Shown here: piece by piece, positions 1 to 11,358 of the stretch | How positions within the stretch are numbered: position 1 is the stretch's first letter | Layout: each line of letters begins with the position of its first letter | Assembly: GCA_034336665.1 (NCBI GenBank) | Contig: CM067570.1 | Span: forward strand, 24,137,002 to 24,201,001 | Direction: 5' to 3' | Length of the DNA: 64,000 nt | DNA from: Luscinia megarhynchos | Lineage: Eukaryota; Chordata; Aves; Passeriformes; Turdidae | Notes under the pieces: generated by a model | The model's input: only the letters and a program-made list of their open reading frames with translations | Told to the model about the DNA's origin: nothing | Databases searched by the model: none | Translations under genes and position numbers: made by a program

Positions 1-2418
1 ACAGAAAGAATTAAGCTGAATTACATCAAGTGAAACCTATGGCACTTCAGCCATATCACTAAAATATTTTGGTTTCAGTTTATGAAAGCTACAATTTACT
101 GTTAAGTTTATTTGCACCACACTTTTATGCCCTTATTTCTGTAAGCTGGTTAATGTGTTTGATAATAATTAGTTTTCTGTCATGCATTTATTAAAAATAA
201 ATATTCGGGGGTTTTTATTTAGAAATTTAATTGAAAAAAAATTTACTACTTCACTTATTATCAAAATTTGAAATATTAACTTAGACCAGTCTCCAGACTC
301 ATGCTCTAGAATTCTGTAGAAATAAAAATTTGGAAAGTGCTAGTAAAAATTCTCTACCACCACAGGTTAAAAAAACCTCAGGTGACAGTTCTGCAAATTT
401 CAATTTGAAATTAATGGTTTTAGCCATACCTATATGCAACCTCTATTTGATTATCACTGTGTATGGTATTTAGATACTTCACTAAATACAGAAACTTTTT
501 TTTTTAATTGATCACATCTGAAACAAAGTTACATTAAAACAGCCATTTATCTCAAATACAAGATATTCCAATACAGTCTTCCAGAATTACATTCAGGTCT
601 GTCCATCAATTTTAATCACCACAACCTTCTACAGTTTGCCTCCAAGCTCCAAAATGACCATTGTATCCTTTTTTGGTTTGACATTCTTACCTCTAGCAGC
701 ACCTCTTTATTTCTGTCTGCCATCTCAGAGGTTTCTTTCTTACCCAGAAGATAGTTCTGTAACAAAAGAAAGTTTAATATTTCTATATTGCCTATATTTC
801 TATAGGCATTCTGAAATCAAGCCAAGTGGCATTTCCTGTTTACTTTTCTGTAGCAATAAGAACAAAACTTTGTATACTAACTGAAATTGTCAGACTGCTA
901 AATAATGTATTGAAGTAACTTATAATCATCTTTACCAGAAATATTGATCAGTCCATACTCTTACCTAACAGCCTCATAACAACATCATCCTGCCTTTCCA
1001 CAGAGCAAACAGCTCTCTGTTACAATGCATCCAGAAATAAAAATACTATGAACTTGTAAATACCACAATAAAAATATAAAAAACCCCCAGAGATCTGTTA
1101 CATACTGTCATTATTTTTGTGTTCAAAGAAGCACACATAGAAGCAATGTACTTCTTTCCACCTGAGTTTTGCTGAATAGAAATATTTATTTTCAGAAATA
1201 ATTACTAAATAAAATACTTGTTGACTTCTTAAAAGGAAATTAATTATGCACAGGACCATAATATTTATCTTATAATAGTATCTTATTTAATATGTTTTTT
1301 ACTCTTATTCAGTTTGGAAAAGACTGGGACAATGAAAAATATTTTCCTAACCCCTAACTCTAATACTGGAAAAAATCCAAATATTCACAAAGTTTTGCCA
1401 GTTCAATATTTTAAAACAAGGATAAATATTTGGTTTATGCTGGTATGTCACTCCTATGACAGTGCCTACTATATGTACTAATAGTAAACCTATAATCTAC
1501 AAACTTTTAAAAACAATGTAGAGTTTTGGTGCTTCAGTGCAAAGCGCTTGCATAAGACTTGGTTTTTAGTTCTTGCTTAAAAATAAATAAAATCAAGTAA
1601 ACTGATGTTCCATAGAACAAACATGCAGAACTGATACCCAGCTGAAATCCAGTAAATTAGCAACAGATGCCACACAGATATAAAAATAATCAGCTCAAAA
1701 GGGAATAAATTAGGTAAAAGTTGAGACAGGGATCAAATGATACTACAGACAATGATCAAGTGAATTTTCAATGCAAATTCTTCCAAGAGCCACCTTCTGC
1801 TTTTCTGTTTCTTTTCCTCCACTCCCCCAGAATACTGAAGTGCTGCCAGATACCAGGTCTGTAGCTACCATTTGAGAGAAGAGACATCTTTGAGGCCATT
1901 TGAGAGGAAGAGGGGCCTTTGGTTTCTCAGGCAGGGAGCAGGAAACACAGGTGAACATAGGCAGGTCCCAACTTCCACAGGAAGGGACACACATACTCTT
2001 CACTTGCCATCTGAGTAGCTATTCTCTTAGATTTTGTCTTCCCCTTCTTGCCAGCAATGTAAGAATGCACAGAGGAGAGACATTACTATTAGCAATATCT
2101 GTCAACACCTTTCTTGCATATTTACATAACTGAGCAGCACTAAGTATGGGTGTAAATCCCTGGAAACTGCCTGCCTTCGAGTGCATTAAAACTACTTACA
2201 AACGCATTAGCAAACAGATTGCTTCAGCTCATGGCTGTCTCTTAGGGATTGACTTTGTGCCAACAACACTGTGGATGTACATAGTGCTCAAGTGTAAAGT
2301 TGCCTGGCATTTTAACACATACACAAGCATCAAAATGAAAGTATGGAAAGTAATGCTACCAAAAAAGTAAGAACTTGCAGTCAGCCACACATGCATTCAG
2401 CACGAACCTCAGGCTTAC
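1..2418 (-). other. RAPH1: RAPH1 intron after residue 368 (partial), no other feature seen
   Basis: AT-rich intronic sequence, with the donor GTAAGC at its right edge. No exon, repeat family or RNA gene was recognised. Open frames here are short and lack splice-site support. The acceptor of this intron is outside the window. Confidence 0.85.
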
Positions 2419-2540
2419 CTGTGGGTTCTTGAAAAGTGCGTATTTCTCTATACGTTCCACGAACATTAGTTTGTTTTGACTATCTCTTGTCCAGTTCAGG
2501 AGATTTTCAACTAAATTTTCATGATCTTCAAAGATCCTTT
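2419..2540 (-). CDS. RAPH1: RAPH1 exon, end of RA domain, residues 328-368
   Basis: This exon completes the RA domain and enters the RA-PH linker. It reads ERIFEDHENLVENLLNWTRD, then SQNKLMFVERIEKYALFKNPQ, where human RAPH1 as I remember it has I and M in place of the M and V of LMFV. The acceptor is ATTGCTGCAG and the donor CAG|GTAAGC, ending in phase 0. At 122 bp it is the last exon of the gene in this window. The next exon, which in vertebrates begins the linker to the PH domain (NYLLGKK), was searched for by eye on the minus strand of 1-2418 and not found, so the window leaves the gene inside the following intron. The PH domain and proline-rich Ena/VASP-binding region must lie past the left edge. 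Confidence 0.96.
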
Positions 2541-4287
2541 CTGCAGCAATAACAAGGGAGCAAATGCATTGGAATCTGTCACATTTTGTGATAGAAACTA
2601 ATCTTTAGTCATTTGTAAGAGACAAGGCATATATGCAGAGAAAATAGAGTTCAAGTTCTACTACAGTGGGTAAGAAGTTTATGCTAAGAGACTAAAAGAA
2701 CTTAGTCCACTTCCAGACATGCCTGGTTTAATTTTTCTACATCCAGTCACTCAACATGGACTTCCCGTATCTTCAAGCTTATAGTTCCACAATATATGAA
2801 ATGGTTTTTACTTGTTTTATCTGAGAAGGCCTACCATCCCACAGGAACACTGCAGACTCAAATGATAACATTTCAAAGCTTATGAGCACAAACAAGAAGG
2901 TTGTCACATTTATGTGTTTTCTGGTCTACACAGCTCCCAGTAAGAAATCTTTGGGAAACCACTAGATCAACTTTCTCACTCTTTTAAACACACTGAAGTG
3001 GAATCTGGCTGTTTACAATTTGTTCCTTCTTCAAATAGGCTACACAGTGGCATTTCAGGAAATTAATTTTCTCAGAATCGTCTGGGACCTGCCTGACTTT
3101 TCAATTGCACCTGAAAGTAGAACATGATTTTTTTCCCACAAAATCAATTCCCTCACATTCTTACAGTATGTATATGGCTGATACAACCTAGAAGCTATTG
3201 CTAATGAAGACTCAGGTGACAGATGACATCTCAACATCTTAGTGTGAATGCAACAAAATGTCATCTGCAGGGAGTGTCAGACAGTAACACATTACTGTGG
3301 TCTCTGAGTTTTCTAAGAAGTTTCTGAGTTACAATTCATGACTTCCATCAAACTCTATAACAACACAGCAACAGTGTCTTTCAGTAAAGTAAAAAAGTCA
3401 TTACCTAACAGAAGAATAAAACAAAAAAGCTTCAGATAATCAGAATACAAAAGTTTACATCTCACTACACCTTCATTAGTGAAACTGGATACCTTTCAAA
3501 ACATCAACTTTCATTACAAGAACCCAATTTATTAAGCTTCTAAGTTTTTGAGCCTAGTAAGATACTAGTTTTCATGTGATAGGTAGAAGATTCAAAGAAT
3601 ACCCTGTCAGCCCTCGACAACCGTTTGTATGCTACACTACCTACAATAGACAAGGTTTCCCCAAAACAGAGAGGAAACAAAAACTTGCATTTTAATTTGA
3701 AATCAAAGTGTTTGGCTTCAGTTTTGTGTATTTCTTTAATCAAAGTCAATAGATAAGATGTACCTTACCCATTCCTCTTATTTTCCATTAAGATGCTATA
3801 TCTTTTGGCTAAATAAACAATGTGGCACGTGCAATGAACTGCAAAGGAGCTTTAGCTGCTTTTTGAGGAATACTGCTAATTGCATTAAAATATTTAACAG
3901 GGAAAAAATGTAAATAGCTTTATACAATAGGAGTTATTAGGATCAGCTCAAAATACTATTTACAAGGAAGAAGCACAGTAAGTGGTTTATCCCTTACTTC
4001 TTTCTTCTGTGAAGACCACATGAAAACCAAGAGGCTCAGTGACCACACTAGTAAGATTTCTATATCACACCACAGAATGTAGCCATGCTTTTAACATAAA
4101 AGAAGAAATCACTTTTAGATCATTCTGAAACAAGGTCAGTCATGATCTTTATTACATGAATTAGCATTTACTATGTTAATGAATGGGATGATGAACATTA
4201 TGAAGACAAGTATTTAAAACATTCTGAGGATTAGACTACTGCTGCATCAATGAATAAGAATTAGAAATGCTTATAATTATTACTTAC
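2541..4287 (-). other. RAPH1: RAPH1 intron within RA domain
   Basis: A 1,747-bp intron lying between the first and second bases of a Glu codon (phase 1) inside the RA domain. It has a GTAAGT donor and a TTGCTGCAG acceptor. It is AT-rich, with no recognisable repeat or extra exon. Confidence 0.9.
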
Positions 4288-4447
4288 CCATTTGCAGTTC
4301 AGAGATGGTTTCCACCAATGACCAATCTAAACTGTAGCCACAATGTGATTTGTCCATCAGATTGTCTAATACTTGTCTCACTGTTTGCCTCTCATCCACC
4401 ATCATTGTTTTAGAGCTATCATCAGACATATGGACTCTGATCACCAG
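4288..4447 (-). CDS. RAPH1: RAPH1 exon, first part of RA domain, residues 275-327 plus first base of codon 328
   Basis: This exon encodes the N-terminal part of the Ras-association domain. It begins LVIRVHMSDDSSKTMMVDER, which forms the first two beta strands of the ubiquitin-like fold. A helix with VRQVLDNLMDKSHC follows, then YSLDWSLVETISELQM. RA domains bind GTP-loaded Ras-family proteins at the cytosolic face of the plasma membrane; in the MRL family this module works as one unit with the adjacent PH domain. The acceptor is CTTAACAG, with a short pyrimidine tract. The donor is G|GTAAGT, a full consensus. Length is 160 bp, ending in phase 1; the Glu codon is completed by AA at the start of the next exon. 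No premature stops or frame breaks are seen. Confidence 0.97.
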
Positions 4448-5630
4448 CTGTTAAGCAGAAAATCAAGAAAATAAAAAGAAGGATTAATCTACCACATTTC
4501 AGATAAAAGTAAGGTTTCTAAGATCTTGTTTATTCTTCTAAGGTTTTCTTACACTAGTATAAAATTCAATCAAAACACTCCCTCAGAATGTAAGAGGTCA
4601 TAAATGATGGCTAGATATTTGTATCTCAGACACTTAACAAGATACTGCTCTCCTTCAGCACAAGAAAGTAAATATAAAGGTCTTTCCAACACAATGAGAA
4701 AGTCCTTCAGTTGTGTGTTAAGAAGGAAAAATAATCCTTCCTGTCAAGCGTTCCTGTTCTGATAATAAAGTTTCTTTCAGACAATATCTAGGTGGAACAA
4801 ACGTAGATACAAAGCTCTGCAAAAACTTACAAAGAATCAGAATTTTTCAGATGTGCAGTTTAAGCTTTCTGCTTTCTTCCTATGGTATTTTCTAAAAATG
4901 GTTATTATGTAACAATATAGCATACTAAACCTTTACTTTTCTGGGGAATATGAAGCACTAGTGTGAAAAATCTGCTTTTAGAACACAATGGCTTTCATAG
5001 GCTTTTTAAAGAGGTCACTGTCCAAAAACAAAAATCCAGCTATTTTTTTTAAACTAATCAAAAGACTTAAAGGCATTTTAAGCAACTGAAAAACTCATCA
5101 TAAAATAAAAATGCTAAATTTTAAGGGCACTCTATATTCTTTAAGAGTACATCAAGTAATGGCAGTAGACTTTCTCCATTTGGTAATCTCCGTCTTTAGG
5201 CTGGAATACTTCTCTTCCATTTAGCACTGGCAAATCCTGCTATGTATAATGGGAAAAGGCTTATGAAGAAGGGGTCGTGAAGAAAAGAGCCACAAATTTT
5301 AAACATGTGATTGCAGAATATACAAGAACAATCTCAGGAGGCTGGACCATCATTTCATTTCATTAGAAGTTGGTAAAATCTTCCCAATGAACACTAGCTG
5401 AAAAACAAGTTATTCCTTAAGAAAAACAATGTTATTCCATATCCTAGGATTTTCCTGATTCGGTCCAGTCTAGATGGGAGAGCACATTACCACTGAAAAT
5501 TAGAACACTACAGTGTTTCTATTTTAAAAAGAGCAACTTAAGGGTAATATACACAAATGAATTTTGCCTGCATTTTCCAGGTGAAAAAAAAATAAAATAA
5601 GGATCTTATAAATTGGTATAACTAACTTAC
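4448..5630 (-). other. RAPH1: RAPH1 intron between coiled coil and RA domain
   Basis: A 1,183-bp phase-0 intron with a GTAAGT donor and a CTTAACAG acceptor. Nothing besides AT-rich unique-looking sequence was seen in it. Confidence 0.9.
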
Positions 5631-5708
5631 CTTTTTCACTTGTGCTTCTTTAATCTTCTCTAACGCAACCCTAATCTTCTCAGCTTTCAGTTTAGCAGCC
5701 TGCTCCTC
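5631..5708 (-). CDS. RAPH1: RAPH1 coiled-coil exon, residues 249-274
   Basis: This 78-bp exon encodes 26 residues beginning EEQAAKLKAEKIRVALEK and ending at AQVKK. It is a continuous charged helix with alternating Glu/Lys and Ala/Leu/Ile/Val at heptad-like spacing. In MRL proteins this coiled-coil segment sits immediately before the RA domain and is associated with dimerisation and RA-PH orientation. The acceptor is CCCCCTAG and the donor AAG|GTAAGT. Both ends are in phase 0, so inclusion or skipping keeps the frame. It lies after a 24.2 kb intron and 1.2 kb before the first RA exon. Assignment is by residue-for-residue agreement with the remembered vertebrate sequence. Confidence 0.97.
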
Positions 5709-7327
5709 CTAGGGGGACACAACACACAATTCCAGTTAACACAAACTTCAGTTAGGTTTCAGTGGGTTTAAAACATGAATTGAAACACTGATTTACTCAC
5801 ATATAAATCTCTAACTATTTCTTAGTGATGATGAAAACACTTTTTAAGAAAAAAAGTGATAGAGATACAACTGCCATTAACTCCAAAGGAACATAATGGA
5901 AGTACATATTTTATATAGACTTTTGGCATTTCTCTCTTCTCCTGTACTGTAAATAGCCTTATGCTACCAAATATTTTAGCATATTGTATATTTACAGTCA
6001 TAGGTTGGGATAATACATATTCAACAGGAGTATACAATGGAGTATACCCAGCAGATTGTTGACTTATCTACATAAAACACAAATAGCATGCCAAGAAGCA
6101 TCCAGATCTAACAGCACACAGAGTATGGAAACAAATCTTATAACTAGGATTCCATATTATATGCATTAGTTTGAAAGATTTTAAACTGTTAAATCCATTT
6201 GCAAGAAGAGGTTTGAACACCTGCTTTGTCTTTACGAAATCCAAGCTGTATTTCCCCTTGTTCTAAGCATTACAAGACACAAGGCAAATAAGCATTCTTT
6301 TGCTCTTCTACATAATCTATTTTTATTACAACTGGAAACTCATTAAAAATTCATGTATCTTAAATCTATTTGCTGATGCTAAATAAAACCATGTCTTTTT
6401 ATGATTAGCAATAAAGACTTTTTAAATTCTGGAGATTACAGATATTTCTGCTGAAATTGCATTTGAAACATGCAGCTAAAAATGCAACCACTGTTTAAAA
6501 ATGAAGTATGCAGTTTTCAGACTTTCAAAATCTTAAACTGTAGATCTTCATTGTGATTAATATCTAAAACCATCATAATTACTTTAAAATCTCTAGCACA
6601 AATAAGTATATTAAAAAACCCACAGAAATCTCTTCCAAAATATTCAGTATCCTTAAAAAAGAATAATTAATATTTTTCCCAGAGCTGAATTACCACTTCC
6701 CATCATAATATTAAGCATGCTACATTTAGTTCTCTATTGCTTCCTTCTATGAATGTAATTCATAGTTTCTTTAACATGTGTTTAGATGGTTGCTTTTCTT
6801 GCAAAAGTCAAGATTCAACTATACTGAAATCCACAGAGTTTAAAATTTTTGACTTCTCAATAAATTACTAACATTCATACCAATAGCTAAAGAACATTCC
6901 CTTGTTATTTATGGCACTCTTAGTAGCTTTTGGTCCTTCACATCTATGGCCATTCTGCGCACCAGAAAAAACATCAGCTGGACAGAGCAGTATGCTGCCT
7001 TGTGAGAAACATAATTCTTTTCAATAAAATGAACCAGTAAGTTGACATGAGCAGAAATAATGTGAGCCTGGAACCTCATCTGGGAACTGAATTACCCAGC
7101 AAAACGTTGCTTTTACAAGTCTACAGGGAACTATGGCTTTTTATTCACAACAGCAATGGTGTCCTGTAGCTTAGAAAGGTTAAATCAAATTAGCATTCTA
7201 TGAAAAACAAATCATGCCGTGATAGCAAGAATCACTTATTTTTTCCTATTCATTAACATTAACCACTTCAATGTTTAGAAGTAAATTGTTACTAAAAAAT
7301 GAGACTTCACAGCACCAAGTCTGATAG

Positions 7328-7462
7328 AGGCTTGGAAGTGTTTGGACATCATTCTCAGGCACATGGGGTGACCCTTGGGGATGTCCTGTGCAGGGCCAGC
7401 ACTTGGACTCAGTGACCCTTGTGGGTCCCTTTCAACTCAGCTTACTCAGTGATTCTGTGAAA
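7328..7462 (+). mobile_element. CR1 LINE 3'-end fragment
   Basis: The stretch has typical CR1 3'-terminal wording: GGGGATGTCCTGTGCAGGGC, then GGACTCAGTGACCCTTGTGG, GTCCCTTTCAACTCAG and GTGATTCTGTGA. This matches the conserved 3' UTR of avian CR1 (the ...TGATCCTTGTGGGTCCCTTCC... type) ending near the ATTCTATG terminal repeat. It is severely 5'-truncated and diverged, so it is an old inactive copy. It lies antisense to RAPH1. Confidence 0.85.
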
Positions 7463-8539
7463 GACTTGGAAGTTTCTAGAAGTGATGCTATGCACCTGTT
7501 CATCATGAAATCAGCAAAAGCAAAAGACTTATTTTATCATATAGTTGGAGAAAATATAATTCATAGTTTAAAGAAGCTGTTCATTAACCCAATCAGCACA
7601 ATTTTCCAGTCCATTTCACTGTACACCAGTGCAAAGCACCAGGAGCACCTCCCTGCCACAGTGCACAGGCAGCAACTCAGGGCAAGCAACAAACAGCTGT
7701 GGCCTCTCATATACCTGTGCCAATACAGCTAAAATATCTTTGGTGACCTCAAAGTATATAATCCATCATTCCCTAAAATGCTTTTGAAAACAGATAAATA
7801 TGTAGACCAAAGAAGATTTTAAGGACTTACTATTTTAATGTGTACCAATTACTTTTCACTTCCTACTCAATTTAATAGGAGCCCAGAGATCAGGATTCCT
7901 TATGCTGTATTAGAGTTTAACATAATCAGTTTAAATTAAAAAACCCCAAACCAAAACAGAATTACAATTACCAAAGTAAGAACTGCTTCCAACAAGCAAA
8001 AAATTGTAAAAAGAGATCTGAATTTACTAACTGAAAAATGCAGTGAGGAAAAGAAAGCAAGAATTCAAAATTTTTGAAAAGCATATAGTAGTCAAAGACT
8101 TTTAAGCTATTTTGAGCAGCAATAAACTAAGCTCAGATTGCTGCTGATGTGGCAAACAATGTCTCATGGGAGAAGTAAGAACTATGTATTTTGATTTCTT
8201 AATAAAATAACTTAATAACTCCCCAAAACTCACAACCACGTATTCTGTTTCTCTCCTAATGGCCCAAGAAAACAGTCCCTGCCCATCAAAGCCACCCGAG
8301 AACAGCACCTAGACACAAACACAAGTCTCTCTCCCTCCCACTGTACATGAAAGCAACACAGCTTCTATCCAGGAGGAAGCATGGGCAGTCCAGCAGCTTG
8401 TGCTAATAAGCCAACAATCCTTTTCACTGCACGGGGAGACAGGTAACAGATGGCAAAAATACCCGACTGCAACTGCAAACTATTCAAACTGTTTAATGCC
8501 ACCACCTAACAAGGTCAGCACATCCAGTCCAGCCAGATC

Positions 8540-8840
8540 TACCCTCACGTATTTGCTTCCCTTTTGCTAGCAAATAGTGGCAAGGGTAATGGAGCTGCTG
8601 AAGGATTACAAAGATGCAGTAAATTGCAGGACTGTCCCAGCTTCCCAGGCGGTCCCGACAGTGTCAGTCCCTGCTGTGGCCATGCCCCTGCTCCCCTGCA
8701 CAGCATTACTGCTCACAGAGCACGCACAGCGCTGCTGGCACGCGGCTCCGGCACACACTGACCTGCAGCAGAACTGACACAGCAGGACAGACTCAGCACA
8801 ACCCACTCCCTGTTAGACTGCCTTTACAGGCACAGGCAAG
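8540..8840. other. GC-rich pocket with CpG cluster in long intron
   Basis: About 300 bp, markedly richer in G+C than its surroundings, with CpGs clustered at 8645-8760 (for example GCACGCGGCTCCGGCACAC). Frames are open on both strands, as expected from composition, and none looks like a known protein. It could be an old repeat fragment or a small regulatory element. It is too small and CpG-poor to call a CpG island. Confidence 0.3.
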
Positions 8841-9527
8841 CCTTGGAAACATACCAACCACATACATACACACACTTCATAAAAACACAAAACATAATGA
8901 GAGTCATTTCCACCTCTGGCAGGAAAGGGATATTCTCTTATTATAGCAATATGCATCACCATCAAATTGTAACCAAGTCCCCACTTAACAGGACTATTCT
9001 GGGACTATTGTTACACTTGTATTTTGAAGCTTTGAGCTAAGATTACTTTTGGCTATGGAAAACATTGCACCTGATTTAAAGAATACTTGGCAACATACTT
9101 ATGTCTAGAACCAGTTAATCCAAAATATTCAGACATATTGTGAACCAAGATGGAAAATGCATATCTCTTCAGTGCAATGGTCTTAAATTAATGACCTTCT
9201 TTGCATTTATATATCAGAACTAAGTTTTGAATAATTTTAGCCTACAGTGAAATAACAGAAAGAATGACACAAAAAAATTAGTTAAGATTTCCATAATATA
9301 ATGACAAACGTTGTTTCCTCCTCCAGTTTCCAATTAAATATGCAGTTACAAGATATTCCAGCTGTGTCTTAGCATTAAAGATTCAAGATGCGTGCAATGG
9401 TGGAGCTGACCTTGCTCAAACAATTTTATGCCTCACATTTCTAAGTTGGGGTTTTATTTTTTCTTTCATTTTACTTTTTTAAAGTGTTATTAACTAATCT
9501 CTTTTACAGATATAACAAATGGAATGG

Positions 9528-9542
9528 AAAAAAAAAAAAAAA
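9528..9542 (+). repeat. (A)15 tract
   Basis: Uninterrupted run of 15 A. No retrotransposed gene body or target-site duplication was recognised next to it. Confidence 0.95.
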
Positions 9543-11316
9543 GAGGACGGGGGCATCACTCAAAGCTACTTACAAAAGCCAGTAATTAAATGGTAAGAGG
9601 TAACTAACAAAGTTCACATTTTACTTAAGTTAGCGAGATACATAAACTACAAAATGCATAAAATTAAGAAATTTCTTCTCTGTTTAATATTTGGGTTTTT
9701 TCTCTGAATTTTTTTCTTTGAATGCAGGTAAGAAGATAACTAAATACACAAGTAGCATTGATTTCTGAAGCACTAAAATCAGGTAGCTACTGTTTATTTT
9801 CCCAACTACAGTCGAGCCTTGGGTAGAAAGGCAATCATCTGTTTTGCAAAGACTCTCCTTCTTGCAGATCTTGTACTGATACAGAGGTTCCTGTTACCAG
9901 AGAACACCGTATCAGCATCTCCATTTGTACCTAATTACCCAAAACTTCAAGACATCTTTATTAGCCTCATGTTTAATGTATATCAGTCTGAATATTCATC
10001 TCATTAATGAAGTTTTTCTGTTGATTGCTTTTATTTATTATTAATAAGAACAATAGAACAAGAATGTATGTCATCAGCACTAAAACCAAAGGTATGAATA
10101 TTAAGAGCAGTTCTTCTGTATTTCTTGATAAACTCCTAAGGACAAGCAGAATGCTCCTACCCTAAAAATGTTCCAATTGTTGCACAGTCCATTTATAAAC
10201 AGTGAACTTGTGTTTACAGCAGTATTTCATGATCATTCTCAAAACATATGTTTACTGCATTTCTTCTCATAATAATTCTAAATAACCTCTATCTGGGTAA
10301 AGCAAAAAAGAAAGCAAGATACGAGTATCTGAAAGATCACTAAATGTGTGTGTGCATACACCTTGGTGAGGGGTTCATCCTCCCTAATGTAGACTCCCCA
10401 CACGTTTCTCCCTTCTTCCTTCCCAGTTTAGTACAGACTTTTCTATACCTCTGGAACATGCCAGACATTGCCACCATATTGCATTATGCTACTAAGTATG
10501 GAAATGGCTGTGAAGTGGTACTATTGTTTTAGGGGTCGTGTCTGAGAATTATTCACCTGAAAAGGTCGCAGATATTACAGCGTCAGTAGACTTGGGTAGT
10601 GCCATATTTTTCCTTTGTTCTACTTCTTTGTTCACCACTCACAAACTCTCTGCTATGAGAAGCCTAATTCAAACAGAAGATGGCTTCTGAATGGAAATTG
10701 GAAAGCAGCAGCTACATTTTAAATGCATCTCAAAGTCACACTGGTTCTTGTCACAATTTCCTACAGAAGGGATCTTCTTCCCCACAGTCTGTAAGGGCAA
10801 AGAAGGCCCCATATCACTGAGGAAGATGCTGAAAAGTCCTGCATCTGGTATTGACCTCTCAGGTGTACCAGTGGTTAATACCTCCAAGCAGACTTGTGCC
10901 CTTTAGAAGTTATGCTTCAAGGTATGGCAGAACAAAGTCCTCATCGAGCTGTCTGCCTGAAAGACTACTCAAACTAGAGTTGACAAAGCTGGTGGCGATG
11001 AAATAAAAAATCCAAAGGAATTTCACTGGCTCTTTATGCCTTTAAGCAACCATCTGCAATACATTATCATCCATTGGCCTCTGAGCAGGACCTGCCTAGT
11101 AACAGCTCTAGGCCAGGCTTCTCACCATGGCAAACAGTCACACAACATACAGTACTGGGATCTGGGATCAGGAAGAAAATAGTGAAGGGGAGGGAAGAAA
11201 CCCAAACAAACCAGGCAGAAGAATAGGCCCTAGAAACCACAGAAAGGAAGTCTGAGAGTGGAAAGATGACTATTGTGTAACAGAGGAGACTTTACAACTA
11301 AGTGGCCAGGAGTTTT

Positions 11317-11358
11317 AGTTGGACAAAAAGCTCAAGGAGTTGGACAAAAAGCTCAAGG
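11317..11358 (+). repeat. Perfect 21-bp tandem duplication, two units
   Basis: Two adjacent identical units beginning AGTTGGACAAAAAGCTCAAG (21 bp each) occupy 11317-11337 and 11338-11358. Perfect identity suggests a recent replication-slippage event within the long intron. No function is implied. Confidence 0.95.

Noticed and set aside
1..2418. Search for the next RAPH1 exon (start of the RA-PH linker and PH domain)
   Set aside because: No minus-strand frame here reads like the expected NYLLGKK-type sequence or a PH domain. The exon must lie outside the window.
7388..7732. 114-codon open frame on the plus strand
   Set aside because: Its first part is the CR1 3' UTR fragment, which is non-coding in the element, and the remainder is intron.
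10669..10906. Overlapping ~70-codon frames on both strands
   Set aside because: Mutual antisense frames in a modestly GC-richer patch, with no protein similarity or splice support.
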